NCBI GenBank assembly: GCA_963573385.1
Contig: CAUYLG010017982.1
Location: 1 to 64,000 of the forward strand
Origin: Cacajao melanocephalus
Lineage: Eukaryota; Chordata; Mammalia; Primates; Pitheciidae
Direction of reading: 5' to 3'
Length of the DNA: 64,000 nt
Shown one piece after another: positions 23,450-36,330 of this stretch; the first letter of the stretch is position 1; every line of letters starts with the position of its first letter. The position numbers and the translations under genes are program-made. The notes beneath the pieces were generated by a model. It did no database searches. It saw only the letters and a program-made list of their open reading frames with translations, and had not been told where the DNA came from.

Positions 23450-24440
23450 TAACTTTACTGCAATGTTGGATTTGATTTGCTAAGATTTTGAGATTTTCTC
23501 ATCTATAATTCTGAGTCAAATTGGCCTGAATTTTTTCTCTTTTATAATATCTTTAACTGAGTTATTGAAGCTATGTTGAGCCTAGAGAATGAATTTTATT
23601 GTTCAGAGAGTTTTTATAAACTTGAAAGATCTATTCTGTTTCTTTAAAATGTAGTGAAATTTATTAGTAGAGCCACATAGATCTCATTTTGTGTGTGTGT
23701 GGAAATAATTTTAACCAGTACTTTGTTATAAAATTATTCACATATTTTATTAGTTAGTTCTAGTAAGACATACTTTTCTAGTATTTTGTCTGCTTTGTGC
23801 AAATGTTTTTAAATGTTGACAGTTATTGATAGTTTCCGTTAATATAATTTGAATTTCATTAATCTACTCTCTATGTAGTTATGTTCACATTTTCTTTGTT
23901 ATATTATTTTTACCAGAAATTTTTCTACTTCATTTTTGAAAATAACTACGTTTGGCTCTGTTGAGATTCTTCTGTTGTATTAGGGGGTTGCTTGTTTTTA
24001 TTTTACATTGATTTCTTTCTTGTTACTCTATTACAGTCTTAATATTTTTTTAATTAGGGCACAACTAATTAATTCTGAGGCTTTTTTCTTCAATAATGTA
24101 AGGATTTAATAATACAAATTCCCCTCTTAGGTTCTCTTTTGTTATAGCCCCCAAGCTCTGATATTTAAATTTTTCAAAATAAGTAAATTCTAATATATTT
24201 TCTGTGTTAATATCTTCTTTAATTCATGATTTATTAGTACTAATTTTGCTCTGAATTTCCGAACATACAAGAATTTGTTTTTAATTACATATCTTCTTAT
24301 TGACCTTTGATTGCATCTTGGTCAGATATGAGCTATGAAGACTAACTTTGTTATAAAATTTGTTTATTATTTGATATATGAACAGTTTTTTACAGATTTG
24401 ATGTGCTGTAGCTATTATTCAGAGCATCCATCTGGTCCCA
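23450..24440 (-). mobile_element. Old L1 (L1M-type) ORF2 segment, antisense
   Basis: T-rich plus-strand text such as CTTCATTTTTGAAAATAACTACG, TTTGGCTCTGTTGAGATTCT and ATCTTCTTTAATTCATGATTTATTAG reads as the reverse complement of decayed L1 ORF2. It lies in the same direction as CSMD3. It is very diverged, so the edges are rough. Confidence 0.55.
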
Positions 24441-24797
24441 GATCAAGCATTGCCCTAGGAAAATTTTGGGCATTGATGGACAATTATGGTTTTCTGACTC
24501 CATTGTAAACCCTACCTTACTTTTATGTATTCTTTGATTGCCTTAATGGCATTCAGCATGTTTTCAACGAGTGTTGAATGGATCAGTGCAAGTTACAGAG
24601 CTTGGTGGTCTCTCTACTTTTATAGCATGTACATTGAGCACTTCTAAACCCAACTAAAACTAGATCCTAATGTAGTTCTTGGCTAAATACAACTGAGAAT
24701 AATCTGTTTCCAAGGTGAAGATCAGATATTAGGCTCTTATTTTATTTTCCGTTTTTTAATAGTATCACAGAAATAAAATACTAATACTAAATAAGCA

Positions 24798-25187
24798 TTA
24801 TATGGTTTGGCTCTGTGTCCCCAGCTGAATCTTATCTTGAATTGTATTCCTCTAATTCCCACATGTGGGAGAGACCTGGTGAGAGATAACTGAATCATGG
24901 GGGCAGTTTCCCCCCATGCTGTTCTCATGGTAGTGGATAAGTCTTATAAGACCTGATGGTTTTATTAGGGGCTTCCACTTTTGCATCTTCCTCATTCTCT
25001 CTTTGCCTGCTGCCATACATGTAAGACAGGACTTGCTCCGCCTTGCCTTCTGCTGTGATTGTGAAGCTTCCCCTGCCAAGTGAAACTGTAAGTCCAATTT
25101 CTTTGTATATATACTATGTATATCCTCTTTGTATATTGCCCTGTCTCAGGTATGTCTTTATCAGCAGTTTGAAAGCAGACTAATAGA
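24798..25187 (+). repeat. 5' LTR of the MaLR provirus
   Basis: 390 bp starting TTATATGG (normally TGATATGG) and ending TAATAGA. It pairs with the 3' LTR at 26734-27107. Confidence 0.88.
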
Positions 25188-26733
25188 GTAAATTGGTACC
25201 AGTAGAGTGGGGTGCTACTGAAAAGATACTAAAAAATGTGGAAAGTACTTTGGACTGGGGAACAGTTTGCAGGGCTCAGAAGAAGACAGGAAAATATAGA
25301 AAACTTTTGAGCTCCCTACAGACTTGTTGAATGACTTCGACCAAAATGCTAATAGCAATATGGACAATAAAGTCCAGGCTGAGGTGGTCTTAGATGGAAA
25401 TGAGGAACTTGTTGGGAACTGGAGTAAAGGGACTCTTGCTATGTTTTAGCAATGAGGCTTTTGGCATTTTGCCCCTGCCCTAGACATCTCTGGAACTTTG
25501 AACTTGAGAGAGATGATTTAGGGTGCTGGTGGAAGAAATTTCTAAGCAGCAAAGCATTCAAGAGGTGACTTGGGTGCTGCTAAAGGCATTAGTTTTCTAA
25601 GTGAAGCAGAACATCAGAGTTCAGAAAATTTGCAGCCTGAGAATGTGATAGAAAAGAAAAACCTATTTTCTGGGGAGAAATTCAAGCCAGCTGCAGAAAT
25701 TTGCTTAAGCAATGAGGAGCCAAATGTTAATCCCCAAGACAAAGGGAAAAATGTCCCCAGCACTTGTCAAAGGTCTTCATGGCATCCCCATCACAGGCCC
25801 AGAGGCCTAGGAGAAAATGATTTTCTGGGCCAGGCCCAGAGTCCCTGTGTTGTGTGCAGCTTAGGGACTTGTGTCCTACATCCTAGCTACTCTAGCTATG
25901 TCTGAAAGGGGCCAACATAGAGCTTGGGTCATGGCTTCAGAAGGTTCAAGCCCCAAGCCTTGGCAGCTTCCATGTGATGTCGTACGGGTAAACAGAAGTC
26001 AAGAATTGAGGTTTGGGAACCTCTGCCTAGATTTTAGAAGAAATACGGAAATGCCTTGATGCCCAGGCAGAAGTTTGCTGCAGGGGCAGGGCTCTCATGG
26101 AGAACTACTGATAGGGCAGTGCAAAAGGGAAATGTGGGGTTGGAGCCCCCACACAGAGTCCCTACTGGGACACCACCTAGTGGAACTGTGAATAAAGGGC
26201 CACCGTCCTCCAGAACACAGAATGGTAGATCCACCAACAGCTTATATTGAGTGCCTGGAAAAGCCACAGACACTCAATGCCAGCCCATGAAAGCAGCCAA
26301 GAGGTAAGTTGTACCCTGCAAAGCCACAGAGGCACAGCTGCCAAAGACCGTGGGAACCCACCTCTTGCATCAGCATGACCTGGATGGGAGACATGGAGTC
26401 AAACGAAATCATTTTGGAGCTTTAAGATATGACTGCCCTGCTGGATTTTGAACTTGCATGAGCCATGCAGCTCCTTTGTGGTGGCCAAAGTGTACCATTT
26501 GGAACAGCTGTATTCAGAAAATATCTGTAGCCTCATTCTATCTAGGAAATAACTAGCTTGATTTTGATTTTACAGGCTTATAGGCAAAAGGGACTTGCCT
26601 TGTCTCAGATGAGACTTGGGACTGTGAATTCTTGGCTAAGCTGAAATGAGTTAAGACTTTGGGGGACTGTTGGGAAGGCATCATTGGTTTTGAAATGTAA
26701 GGACATGAGATTTGGCAGGGGTCAACGTTGAAA

Positions 26734-27107
26734 TGATATGGTTGACTCTGTGTCTCCACCTGAATCTCATCTGGAATTGTAGTCCCATAATTCCCACATG
26801 TTGTGGGAGGGAGCCAGTGGGAAATAATTGAATCATGGGGGCAGTTTTCCCCACACTGTTCTCATGGTAGTGAATAAGTCTCACAAGATCTGATGGTTTT
26901 ATGAGGGGTTTCTGCTTTTGCATCTGCCTCATTCTCTCTTTGTCTGCTGCCATCCATATAAGACAGAATAGCTCCTCCTTGCCTTCTGCCATGATTATGA
27001 GGCTTCCTCAGCCACACGGAACTGTTAAGTCCAATTAAACCTCTATCTTTGTAAATTGTCTAGTCTTAGGTACATCTTTATCAGCAGTATGAAAACAGAC
27101 TGATACA
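26734..27107 (+). repeat. 3' LTR of the MaLR provirus
   Basis: 374 bp starting TGATATGG and ending TGATACA, followed at once by the AAGCA duplication. Confidence 0.9.
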
Positions 27108-27112
27108 AAGCA

Positions 27113-27275
27113 ACTCATATATTGAGCCCTTACTATGGGCTAAGCACTTTGCACTCCATTTTCATGAAGCTTATTATATAATGACTTAATTATTATCCCT
27201 TTTGTATAAAAAGAGAAATGGAGACTCACATATATAAAATATTTTTTCCAAAGTACATGTAAGAGAGTATATAAA
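27113..27275 (-). mobile_element. MIR fragment
   Basis: TATTGAGCCCTTACTATGGGC, TAAGCACTTTGCA and the later AATTATTATCCCTTTTG, GAAATGGAGACTC follow the reverse complement of MIR in order. It adjoins the MaLR 3' end, so the MaLR probably inserted at or beside it. Confidence 0.65.
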
Positions 27276-27771
27276 ATGAGAATTACATCGAGTTTGTAGG
27301 ACTTTAAAATTTGTGTTTTTTTTGGTTGTATTAGGTTTTCTAATTTGCTTTTTAAATCAAATAATTGACCATAAACTGGTCAAGTTCTAGAAGGGGTTGA
27401 TCTTTATTCTCATATCTAGTGTATTTGGATCCATTTTAAAATGTATTCATTTAAAATTTTTAAGTAAGACCTCATTTTTATTTTAATATTTTAAACGAAA
27501 GCATTGCCATTATGCTATAGTCATTTACAGATACTCTTCCGTAGAAATTTTAATATTTTTAGCAAATAGAACTATGAACAATACTTTCGGAATACTAATA
27601 TATCACTGAATTACATTGCTTTAAATTCAACATCTTGTAAATTATCAAATTGAAGACAGTCATAGTTTTTTATACTTAAATATATTTTTCAAATACACAG
27701 TTACTATGTCAAGAAACAGCAGACCATTTTCAGAAATCATAACTTCTAGAAAAACAAATGACATTACTAAC

Positions 27772-27837
27772 CACTTAGCTTCGGACTAGGTGTTCCCAGT
27801 GCAGGTCTAGGATCTTTCACCAATATTTTAGAACCAG
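27772..27837 (-). CDS. CSMD3: CSMD3 exon: short linker after the last sushi
   Basis: This 66-nt exon encodes a lysine- and proline-containing linker of 21 full codons, GSKILVKDPRP to SPKLS, between the last sushi module and the membrane-proximal region. It has no cysteine and no glycosylation sequon. It is phase 1-1 and divisible by three, so skipping it would remove 22 residues and keep frame. The donor is gttagt, with T at +3, weaker than the gtaagt donors of several neighbours; the acceptor is ttcatag. These are the features expected of a cassette exon, but whether it is skipped is not visible here. Inclusion matches the protein I remember. Confidence 0.9.
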
Positions 27838-27894
27838 CTATGAAAAGAAATAAAGGTGTTTACATAAGTGGATATGATTAATTACATACATACG

Positions 27895-27931
27895 TACACA
27901 TACACACACACACACAAACACACACACACAA
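27895..27931. repeat. (CA)n microsatellite
   Basis: CA repeat with small interruptions, 58 bp upstream (in gene direction) of the 66-nt linker exon's acceptor. On the gene strand it reads TG, close enough to lie in the acceptor-side flank. Confidence 0.92.
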
Positions 27932-28429
27932 TGTGATGCACTGTCCATTTTATTCTCTGACATTTCAGATAGACAGCTTTCTCTAAAATGTCTCATTCGT
28001 CACAACATATCAGTTCCCTACTTAACACTCATTTTGTAACTAACGATTTCAATAATTATTCTCATTATAGTCTGTTGGCACAAGGGGCAGATTTCTGTAG
28101 CCATATCATCTTGGGATGTCATTTCTTATTTTAGAGGCATAAGCCAGAGGGTAGACAATTGCCTCCAACATGGAAGCTGAAAGCTGAGGGTTGTTCTTGT
28201 TGACAGAAGGCAAAAACTATTTGGCGTAGGGTTTACATTTAAAAATTCAAAGTTTGCTGAGATAACTAAAGATGTCACCAGAAATTGGATAGACTCAAAA
28301 GTGAAATCTTCAAGGTTTTAAGCCAAAACCAAAGGTAGCCCAAAACTAAATAAATCATGCAGGATATAGAAGTGACTGGAATGTTATAGGAGCTATGAGA
28401 TGAATGCTTTGTAACTATGTATCCTAAGA

Positions 28430-29345
28430 ACAAATGTAATGTCTTAAAAGACTGTAAAAGGAAGTGATTTGGGCAATTATTCCTCTGGCTGGAAAATGGA
28501 GAAAACTTTGGAAAGGAGCAAGTACTGATATGGCTAGAGAAGTTAAGAGGCGCTGCAGTAGTCCCAGTAGAGATAATGCTGAGTTAGGGTATGATAGTAG
28601 TGACAATAAACCAAAAAGGGGACAGATAAGAAAGCTATTGAAATTGTGGTGATTTAGAGGGATATGAAATATCTAAGTCGATTACTAGATTTCATGTATA
28701 ACTATAGGATGGTAATATCAGTGAGATATGGAATACTACAGAGAAACTATATTGAGAAAAGAAATTTATGAGTTTAGTGTTGCATATATTGGGTATTGAA
28801 ATGCAATTGAAGAATTCCAATAGAGATATCAAGTAAACAATGGAATTGTAAGTCTGAAGATAAAATAAAATACATACATTAGAAATATTAATTTGTAAGT
28901 AAGCTATGTAAAGGCTGCTGTTGAAGCCATTGGCTCAAATGACATCACCCATGAGTGCATACAGGACGAAAACAAGAGATGGCTAAGTACTGCATCTTTA
29001 GAAAATCATAAGTAGAAAAAAATCAGTGTATAAAGGAAATGGAGAATGGATACCCAGAATTAGGAGGGAGTAAAACATTTACTCATTCAACAAATATTTA
29101 TTGAATGCTTTTCACATGTAAGGTACTGATTTAGTGTTAAAATTTCAGTTGTAAACACTTTGGATGAAGTCTCTCATAAGATTATATTCTAGTTGAAGAG
29201 TGGTAGATAAGAGAACAGGAGAGTGGAAACAGATAATGACAAGCAAACAAACCAAAGAACAAGATCTTCTCAAACTACAGAGATTTATATCATAAAAAAA
29301 TAGAAAGAAAAATAGCAGAGTGATGTTCTGGTAAAGAGAATGAAA
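28430..29345 (-). mobile_element. L2 fragments, two adjoining
   Basis: Interior L2-like sequence (GGCGCTGCAGTAGTCCCAG, GGAATTGTAAGTCTGAAG, CATCACCCATGAGTGC) is followed at 29080 by a fresh 3'-end start (ACTCATTCAACAAATATTTATTG, GAATGC). This order means two fragments rather than one continuous copy. Both read as reverse complement. They are diverged. Confidence 0.55.
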
Positions 29346-29797
29346 ACATTTCAAGAAAAAGAAAGTAATTGTCATTTAGGAAAGCTGCATGAGATAAAAA
29401 ATTAGAAGGCCTTACAAGTAGAAGGTTTCTTGGATATCAGGAAATGGATTTTGTTGATGACCTTACCAAAAACACTAGAAAAATTTCTTTTATTCCTTCT
29501 TCTGGCAACATAACCCTTTTCCAAGTGAGAACTGCCCTGAATGAGTAGCAACAGGGTGGACACTTTACCTAAATCTGGTCCAAAGATTAATACCATATGA
29601 CCCTGGCTGAGTAATGGATTTGGAGATGGGCTCCATTCAAAATTGTGGCTAACGGAATCCCAGATACTGCTTTCCTCACCAAACTTTGGGAAAGACTCTT
29701 TCTACTAGGGTTACTCTGGTAGAATAACCTGAGCAGTCTGGTAGCAATTTTCCCTAGTCTAATGAATAGTGTATACACAAAATTTATGTTCACCTGG

Positions 29798-30202
29798 AAC
29801 CTCTATGACCTTATTTGGAAATAGGGTCTTTGTAAATGTAATTAACTAGAGATCTTGGGATTAAATAATCCTGAATTTAGGATGGGCCCTAAATACAAGG
29901 ACTGGTGTCCTCATAAGAAGAGGAGAGGCCAAATGAAAATGCACAAGAAAGAAGGCCATGTGGAAATGGGGCAGAAATTGGAGTGAGGCTAGGAGCCAAT
30001 GAATACCCAGGATTGTCAGAAGCTACAAAAAGCTAGGAAGAGGCAAGGAATGATTTCTGCTTATAGCTTACAGAGAGCACAAGGTCCTGCTGACACCTTA
30101 ATTTTGGACTTCTGGACTTCCAAACTGTGAAAGAATAAATTCCTATTCTGTTAAGCTACCAGCTTGTGGTATTTTGTTAGAAAGTCCTAGAAGAATAATA
30201 TA
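29798..30202 (+). mobile_element. LTR, MLT1-type MaLR
   Basis: TTATTTGGAAATAGGGTC, GATGGGCCCTAAATAC, GTGTCCTCATAAGAAG, GAAGGCCATGTGG, GCTGACACCTTAATTTTGGAC and GTATTTTGTTAG are in the order found in MLT1 LTRs. No internal region is attached. It is antisense to CSMD3. Confidence 0.75.
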
Positions 30203-30442
30203 CCTACCTTGAAAAGAGAACTTGAAGATAGAATAGAGGCAAGAAGTAACATTCACATGAGAAAAAAAAATCTATGAATAAACTCATATTTCTATGCCTC
30301 TGAATCTGGAAGTGTTTCCATTACTCCTAGACTTGGAGTCAGTCAACCAATTTCCCTTGTTTCTATGCTAATTTGAGTTGAGTTTTTGTCTGTAGCCAAG
30401 GAAGGTATTAATAGTGCAATCTCTTGTGTTAAAAAGATTCTA

Positions 30443-30664
<222 letters not shown>

Positions 30665-31130
30665 TTATCTATGAACGTGTTAAGAAAATTTAGAGAGAGA
30701 AGTCACAATATATTTTAGACATACTTCAATGCCTTTATATACATATATCTTTGAATAATTATTCTAATAAATTATAAAAAATGTTTCAATGAAAATATAC
30801 TTACTGATTTCATACTTTAGCATTTCCTAATCAACCATTTGTGGAACATTAGTAGATATTAAATGAGAACAAAAAGACATTGTCAATAACTAAGCTCACA
30901 AATGTATGCTTTACCATTGTAGAGAGTCACATATTCTAGAGAGTCACAATAAACTTCAGCATTTTAAAGGATCTATGAAGTTCTGTGGTAAGACACCTTT
31001 TAATGTTTGTCAAGCTCAGGTTTTCTATACTAGTTCAGAAAATATTATTTTATAAATTTCAAATTTATTACATTTATTTCAAATTAAAAGTCTATTTTCT
31101 TTTATATAATTAGCTGTGAAACCAGCTGTG

Positions 31131-31290
31131 AACCTGCCTCCTGGGTTCAAGCAATTCTCCTGCTTTAGCCTCCCATGTAGCTGGGACTACAGGCACCTGC
31201 CACCACACTCAGCTAATTTTTTGTGTTGTTAATAAAGATGGAATTTCACCATGTTGACCAGGCTGATCTCAAATTCCTGACCTCAAGTGA
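31131..31290 (-). mobile_element. Alu fragment, antisense
   Basis: A partial reverse-oriented Alu, from GTGAACCTGCCTCCTGGG to CCTGACCTCAAGTGA. Both the poly-T side and the 5' end of the element are missing. Confidence 0.92.
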
Positions 31291-31782
31291 AACCACAGCT
31301 AATTATATTGCTCTGGTATTAATACTTCCCAATAAAAGTACACTTTAATTTTTTTACATATGGAATTTTCAGGCTATATTTGGATCCATGTGCTGGAAGT
31401 ATCATTTTATTCATCTAATTCTCTGTCTCTTTTCCTCCATGTTTCCTTCCACTCCTAATTCTCTACCTTGATTACACCATATCTTCCCCTTATTTCATCT
31501 GCTTTATGTCTTATAAAGACCATTTCTTTCTCAATCAGAGATAAATGCTACAAGAAATTTTCCCCTTAAAGCGGATAGCATTTTTAATCATTTGTTCATA
31601 GATATAAATCCTTAAAAGTGATCTCTGAAAAAAGTGTTCTGTGAATAAATTTGGAAAAACAAGATTTTTCATTTGTTTTTTAATGGAGGTCCATAACGGT
31701 ATAAATAATAGCTAACATGTTTTTACTCTGTGTGCTAAACATTGTGTTAAATGGTTTTTATTTTTTTATTTTTTGTTTGTTT

Positions 31783-32078
31783 GTTGGTTTGTTTTTTGAG
31801 ATGGAGTTTTACTCTTCCACCCAGTGCAGAGGTGGAGTCTCAGCTCACTGCAGTTTCCACCTCCTGGGTTCCAGTGATTCTCCTGCTTTAGCCTCCTGAG
31901 TAGCTGGGACTACAGGCGTCTGCCACCACACTCAGCTAAGTTTTTTTGTGTTTTTAATAAAAACGGGGTTTCACCATGTTGACCAGGCTAATCTCAAACT
32001 CCTGACCTCAAGTGATCCGCTCACCTCAGCCCCCTAAAGTGCTGAGATTACAGGAATGAGCCACCGTTCCTGGCATAA
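31783..32078 (-). mobile_element. Alu, antisense, near full length
   Basis: Poly-T with TTTG repeats, then GAGATGGAGTTTTACTC, ending GAGCCACCGTTCCTGGC. It lies in the same direction as CSMD3. A duplicate of part of it, 31131-31290, lies 0.5 kb away. Confidence 0.95.
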
Positions 32079-33255
32079 ATGGTTTATATTTGATTTAATT
32101 CAGTTAGTGAAATGTAATCCTCATGGAATAAGTATCAACAAGAATAACTACAAACAGTCTGTCTCTTAAACCCTATGTTATGTACATGTTAGAAACTTTG
32201 AGATACTTTGCAGTAACAGATGATGTTTAACTTTATTTAAATTATCATATCCCAACTGGAGGACATCAAAGAGCCGTGGTTTACTATGAAATACCTAGTT
32301 ACAGGCACACAGCTGTTCTAAAATACACATTCTGAGGAATTCTCATTTAAATAATTTTCCATATTTGAATATAAGCCAACAAGGCATGTAACATGACATC
32401 TCTATGGAGTGTTCTCCTACTTTAAAGTAAGCTGCTGATCCCTAGGGAGCCCTACAATCATTTGGATGGTTCTGAAAAGGGATGGAGTAAATTCACAGGG
32501 CTTGTGTAGGCTTCAGCAAATCCTAAAAGCTAGATACCATCCTACTAAGTGGTTCCACTCCCAGCTTACTTTTTTCATATTTTGTCAAGAAACACAATTC
32601 AAAAGATAAGGGAGGAGTTTGTTTAAATGGCAACTGGAGAGAAAGAAGAGTCAAGGAGTTGACAAACTAGAATTTATTTCTAATTGTATTTCAGAAAAAG
32701 TTATTTATTTAGTGACCCTGGGCTTTTTTCTGATTTAATCTGTATAGCAAGTGCTCTCCACTTAGGATCAGAGAACATATAAAGGCTTCTGGAAATACTA
32801 AAACTGCTTTCAAATTTTTGGCCTAGCGTCCATGAATATTTCCTTTCATAGATGTTTTTAGTTTCCCCAGATTCTCAGATAATATTTTCACAAGTGATTT
32901 TTTTTTTAATTAGAAGCTGTTAGATTGGAGCCTCGGTATTTCAGAGTACTTCAGACTGATAGGTGTAGATCCATAAACTAAAAACTGAATTAATCATCAC
33001 CTAAAATTACCTGGTGGCCAAACTATACATCGGGTCTTTATAAAAAGAATAAAATTGTGCCTTGTGCTTACTGACTTATTTGGAAAAAGTGATTCCCAAT
33101 GGGCATGAATTTATGATACAGTAATAAGATTACATACATAAAATATGTTTTTTTAATCTAAAAGTCTATTTGATACACCTATAGATGTAAATTTATCTGT
33201 ATACTTGGGAGAAAAAATGCATATAAATTCTTATCCATGATAGTATTATTTCTTA

Positions 33256-33381
<126 letters not shown>

Positions 33382-33934
33382 CTATAGTAAATTAAAGAGA
33401 GGAAAAAAATGATCTAATACAATTTCAAATATGGCAACAAATAGAAAGAGCTTGAGTGAGAAAATGTTGTCAAGTGAAATTCTGTATGGTACAGTTGGAA
33501 GAAAAAGATAATTGAAATCTAATTTAAAATAAAGTAGGGAAAATTCAAAACTGAAAAATAAAATCCTGGCTTTATTTGTTTACATGTCATCATCAAATAG
33601 TCGAGTCCTTAGTACATATATAGATATCAAGCTTTTTTGCCATGGGAATTTGAAGAAAATATTTAAGACACCAAAAATCCAATAACCTACATTTAAATAC
33701 AAGATAGAGAGATAGATAGTTAGATAAACAAATAAAGCCTGATAAAAATAGATATGGAAATAAATATAACTAACAACCTAAAAAATAAGTAAATATTGAA
33801 GCTGAAAAACGCAATATGAGACTAGAGACAAAGGTGGTTATTGAAAGTGGTTGTGATAACAGAAATATACAATAGAAGAACTATGTTTGCATCAGCTTTT
33901 AAGGGTATAGAAATTAGAAGAATATCTAGGACAA

Positions 33935-34110
33935 TGGCTTTCAAAGTGCAGTCTCTAGGTCAGTAATATCAACATCATCTAGGATTTTTTTTTAAATGTC
34001 AATTCTGAGGCCTTGCCACAGATACACTGGATAAGAAACTCTTAGGGTAGGGACCAACAATCTGTTTTAACAAGCCCTTTGGGTGGTGAGAATGAACACT
34101 AAAGTTTGCA
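33935..34110. mobile_element. MER5A-type DNA element
   Basis: TCAACATCATCTAGGATTT, CAATTCTGAGGCCTTGCC, GGATAAGAAACTCTTAGGG, CAACAATCTGTTTTAACAAG and CACTAAAGTTTGC follow MER5A in order. It is a small non-autonomous hAT (Charlie) relative. Confidence 0.75.
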
Positions 34111-35554
34111 AATGACTTATATAAAAGTGGAAAAGATAATAACATGATGAGAAATGTATGTTGGTTAAAATATATATCATTTGTTTTAGGGGAAAGAGAG
34201 TAATATTAGGTTGATTGGCATTTATTGTTTACAAAGTGAGCAGGGAAGGTAGAAGTTTGGGATAAGTGGGAAGGAGAGGTATATAATAGATAAGAGAACA
34301 AATCGCAGAGTAATGTACATGCAGTTTTAATTCCTAATCCCGCTTTACTTGAGTAAGTCATATTTCCTATCTCCTCTTTGAGACCTAATTTCTCATTTAT
34401 AAATAATGATAATATCTGCATTGAGATCTGTTCTAAGAATTAAATGAAAGAGAATATATACTGCACTACACCCACAATGACACTCAAGTTTTAAATAAAT
34501 TATATGTATGGTGACAAAATTGAAGACATAAGTAAGAATTAGTTTCTGAAGGGTATTAAATGGCAGGATATGGTATTTAGAAAAATTAATAGTAGTAATT
34601 CTAATTATGAGGCTGGCATTACCATTTTACCTTTGAGTAGACAAAAACTGCACTAACTTGTGGCGGTAACCATGGAAAAAAAGTCATTTCCTCAAAATAA
34701 TTACTAGGAAAAATCAACAAGATTTATTGAATGATTAGAGGTGGAGGATGAGATAAAGTATATTTAGGGTCTGCCACTTTGGACTTATCCAGCAATTGCA
34801 GTCTGAGAATGCTTAATCACAGTTTTAGGACTTAATGCTCAGATCCTTTGTTCTGCCTTCCCCTTAATTCCTACTCCCATTGACAGGACAATAAGAAGCT
34901 AAGCTTGAGATGATACAATTTGATACCAAGACTCCATTTGAAACTTCAGACTCTGAATTATACAATTTTTCATATTGTCATTATTACCCAGAACTATACT
35001 AGGCCAGAAATATTAAATTACAAAATATTTCTCTGGCAACAACCTTTTATCTTCATGTTATCTCATGCTGTGTCTTCCACGAATCTTCATCTTCACCTCT
35101 AGAAGATCCTTATCCCTGGATGCCCCAATTTCTCCCAGCTGCTACATTGATCGACTTGAAGAAGCACCATTTGCATTTTATTCAGTATAACCAGAGTCCC
35201 TTGACTTGTGATCCAGACAATGCCATTCACATTCTTTCTGAAGTTGTGCAAAATGATGGTACAGGTTTTGATTTTTCAATACAGACTAGATTATGTGACT
35301 GATTATATATTGTTTGCAGTTTTACTCTTCAGTCAAACCAGTTCTACAAAACCCATAATCTCTATTAATCCAACAATCCTACTTAAGATTAGATCCCAGT
35401 TAATAGTGTCACCTGTCACTAATAAATTTTCCCTTCATTCACTTTACCATCAAAACTGGCAATTTTACCTTTGAAATCTTTTTTGAAGTATCATCTTCTT
35501 TTTTTCTCCACTGATATATCCAGTTTTACTCCCCAACATCTTTTCCACAGTCTT

Positions 35555-35742
35555 TGGTTCTCATATTAGCAGACATCACAATAACCAAAAGGACTTTATG
35601 AAAACATAGATAGCTGAGTTCCCCCTTCCAGAGTTTCGGACTCAGTAGATCTGGAGTAGGTCCATGAATCTTATTTCCCACAAATTCCCAGGTGAAACTG
35701 CTGCTGCTGGTTAGGTACTACACTTTGAGAACTACAGCCATA
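35555..35742. mobile_element. MER5A-type DNA element, second copy
   Basis: GGTTCTCATATTAGCAGAC, CAGAGTTTCGGACTCAG, GATCTGGAGTAGG, CCAGGTGAAACTGCTGCTG and CACTTTGAGAACTAC are in MER5A order. It is diverged. Confidence 0.7.
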
Positions 35743-35754
35743 GATAATTATAAT

Positions 35755-36330
35755 AATCTTCTCATCTCCATTTCTCTATTCGTGACCCACCAAATTTATT
35801 TTCTACACTGAAGTCAGAGTGATCAATGCAACATGAAAGTTTGACCTTATTATTCACCCATTGGGATAAAGTTACATTGTGCTAACACAACAAAGACCTC
35901 CATAACTGGCCACTGACCAGCTCTCCAGCATCATCATTAACAACTTACTTAATTCAAATCATGTTCAATTAACATTTAACTTTTGTATCCTGAAATCTGT
36001 GCATATTTTCATGCTATTCCTACTGCATCGACTGCCTCTCCCACTTTCCTTTCCTAGCTCTTACACTAAAAGAATTAGCTCAGTCATCATCTGTAGAAAG
36101 CCTTCTCTGCAGCAAGAAATTAGAAAAACCATCTCTTTTGTATGCTTCCCTAATGCTTTTCACTCTTATCAGTGTTATTACCTAGCCTATGAAATTATCT
36201 ATTCCAGCTCATAAGCATATCAAAATGTTAGCCTTTCTAGGCCAGAGACTGCGTGTACTCGTCCTTGAGCACCTTGAGCTTAGAAATGTGACTTGAAAAT
36301 GTTGGAGTAATGGAAGGAATGGGGACTAAA
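35755..36330 (+). mobile_element. L2 fragment, plus orientation
   Basis: Sense L2 3' region: GTGATCAATGCAACATG, GCACTGACCAGCTCTCC-like text, CTGTAGAAAGCCTTCTCTGC, GCTTTTCACTC and finally CCAGAGACTGCGTGTACTC. The opposite orientation to most L2 copies here makes it antisense to CSMD3. Confidence 0.55.

Larger units (their letters stand above)
24798..27107 (+). mobile_element. Complete MaLR provirus (MST/THE1-type), LTR-internal-LTR
   Basis: The 5' LTR (24798-25187) and 3' LTR (26734-27107) are clearly related copies (ATGGTTTGGCTCTGTGTCC, then GAATCATGGGGGCAGTTT, then GCAGACTAATA). Between them lie about 1.5 kb of MaLR internal sequence with decayed gag-like stretches. The target duplication AAGCA is exact at 24793-24797 and 27108-27112. 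The element lies antisense to CSMD3. The internal region carries stops and no pol-like frame, as is usual for these non-autonomous ERV-L relatives. Short ORFs here (for example 25570-25905) are remnants without a supported product. Confidence 0.93.
21483..27771 (-). other. CSMD3: CSMD3 intron between linker and membrane-proximal part 1
   Basis: This 6.3 kb intron holds an ERV1-type solo LTR, an antisense old L1 segment, a complete MaLR provirus and a MIR fragment, each listed separately. In 21483-23016 I see no recognisable element apart from a 17-bp tandem repeat (22653-22688). Positions 27276-27771 are AT-rich and featureless. Confidence 0.85.

Noticed and set aside
25570..26992. Several ORFs in the MaLR provirus (for example 25570-25905, 26681-26992)
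   Set aside because: These are remnants of MaLR internal and LTR sequence with stops between them. No intact product is supported.
35120..35474. Overlapping 60-88 codon plus-strand ORFs
   Set aside because: They lie in intron sequence with no codon pattern or homologue that I recognise.
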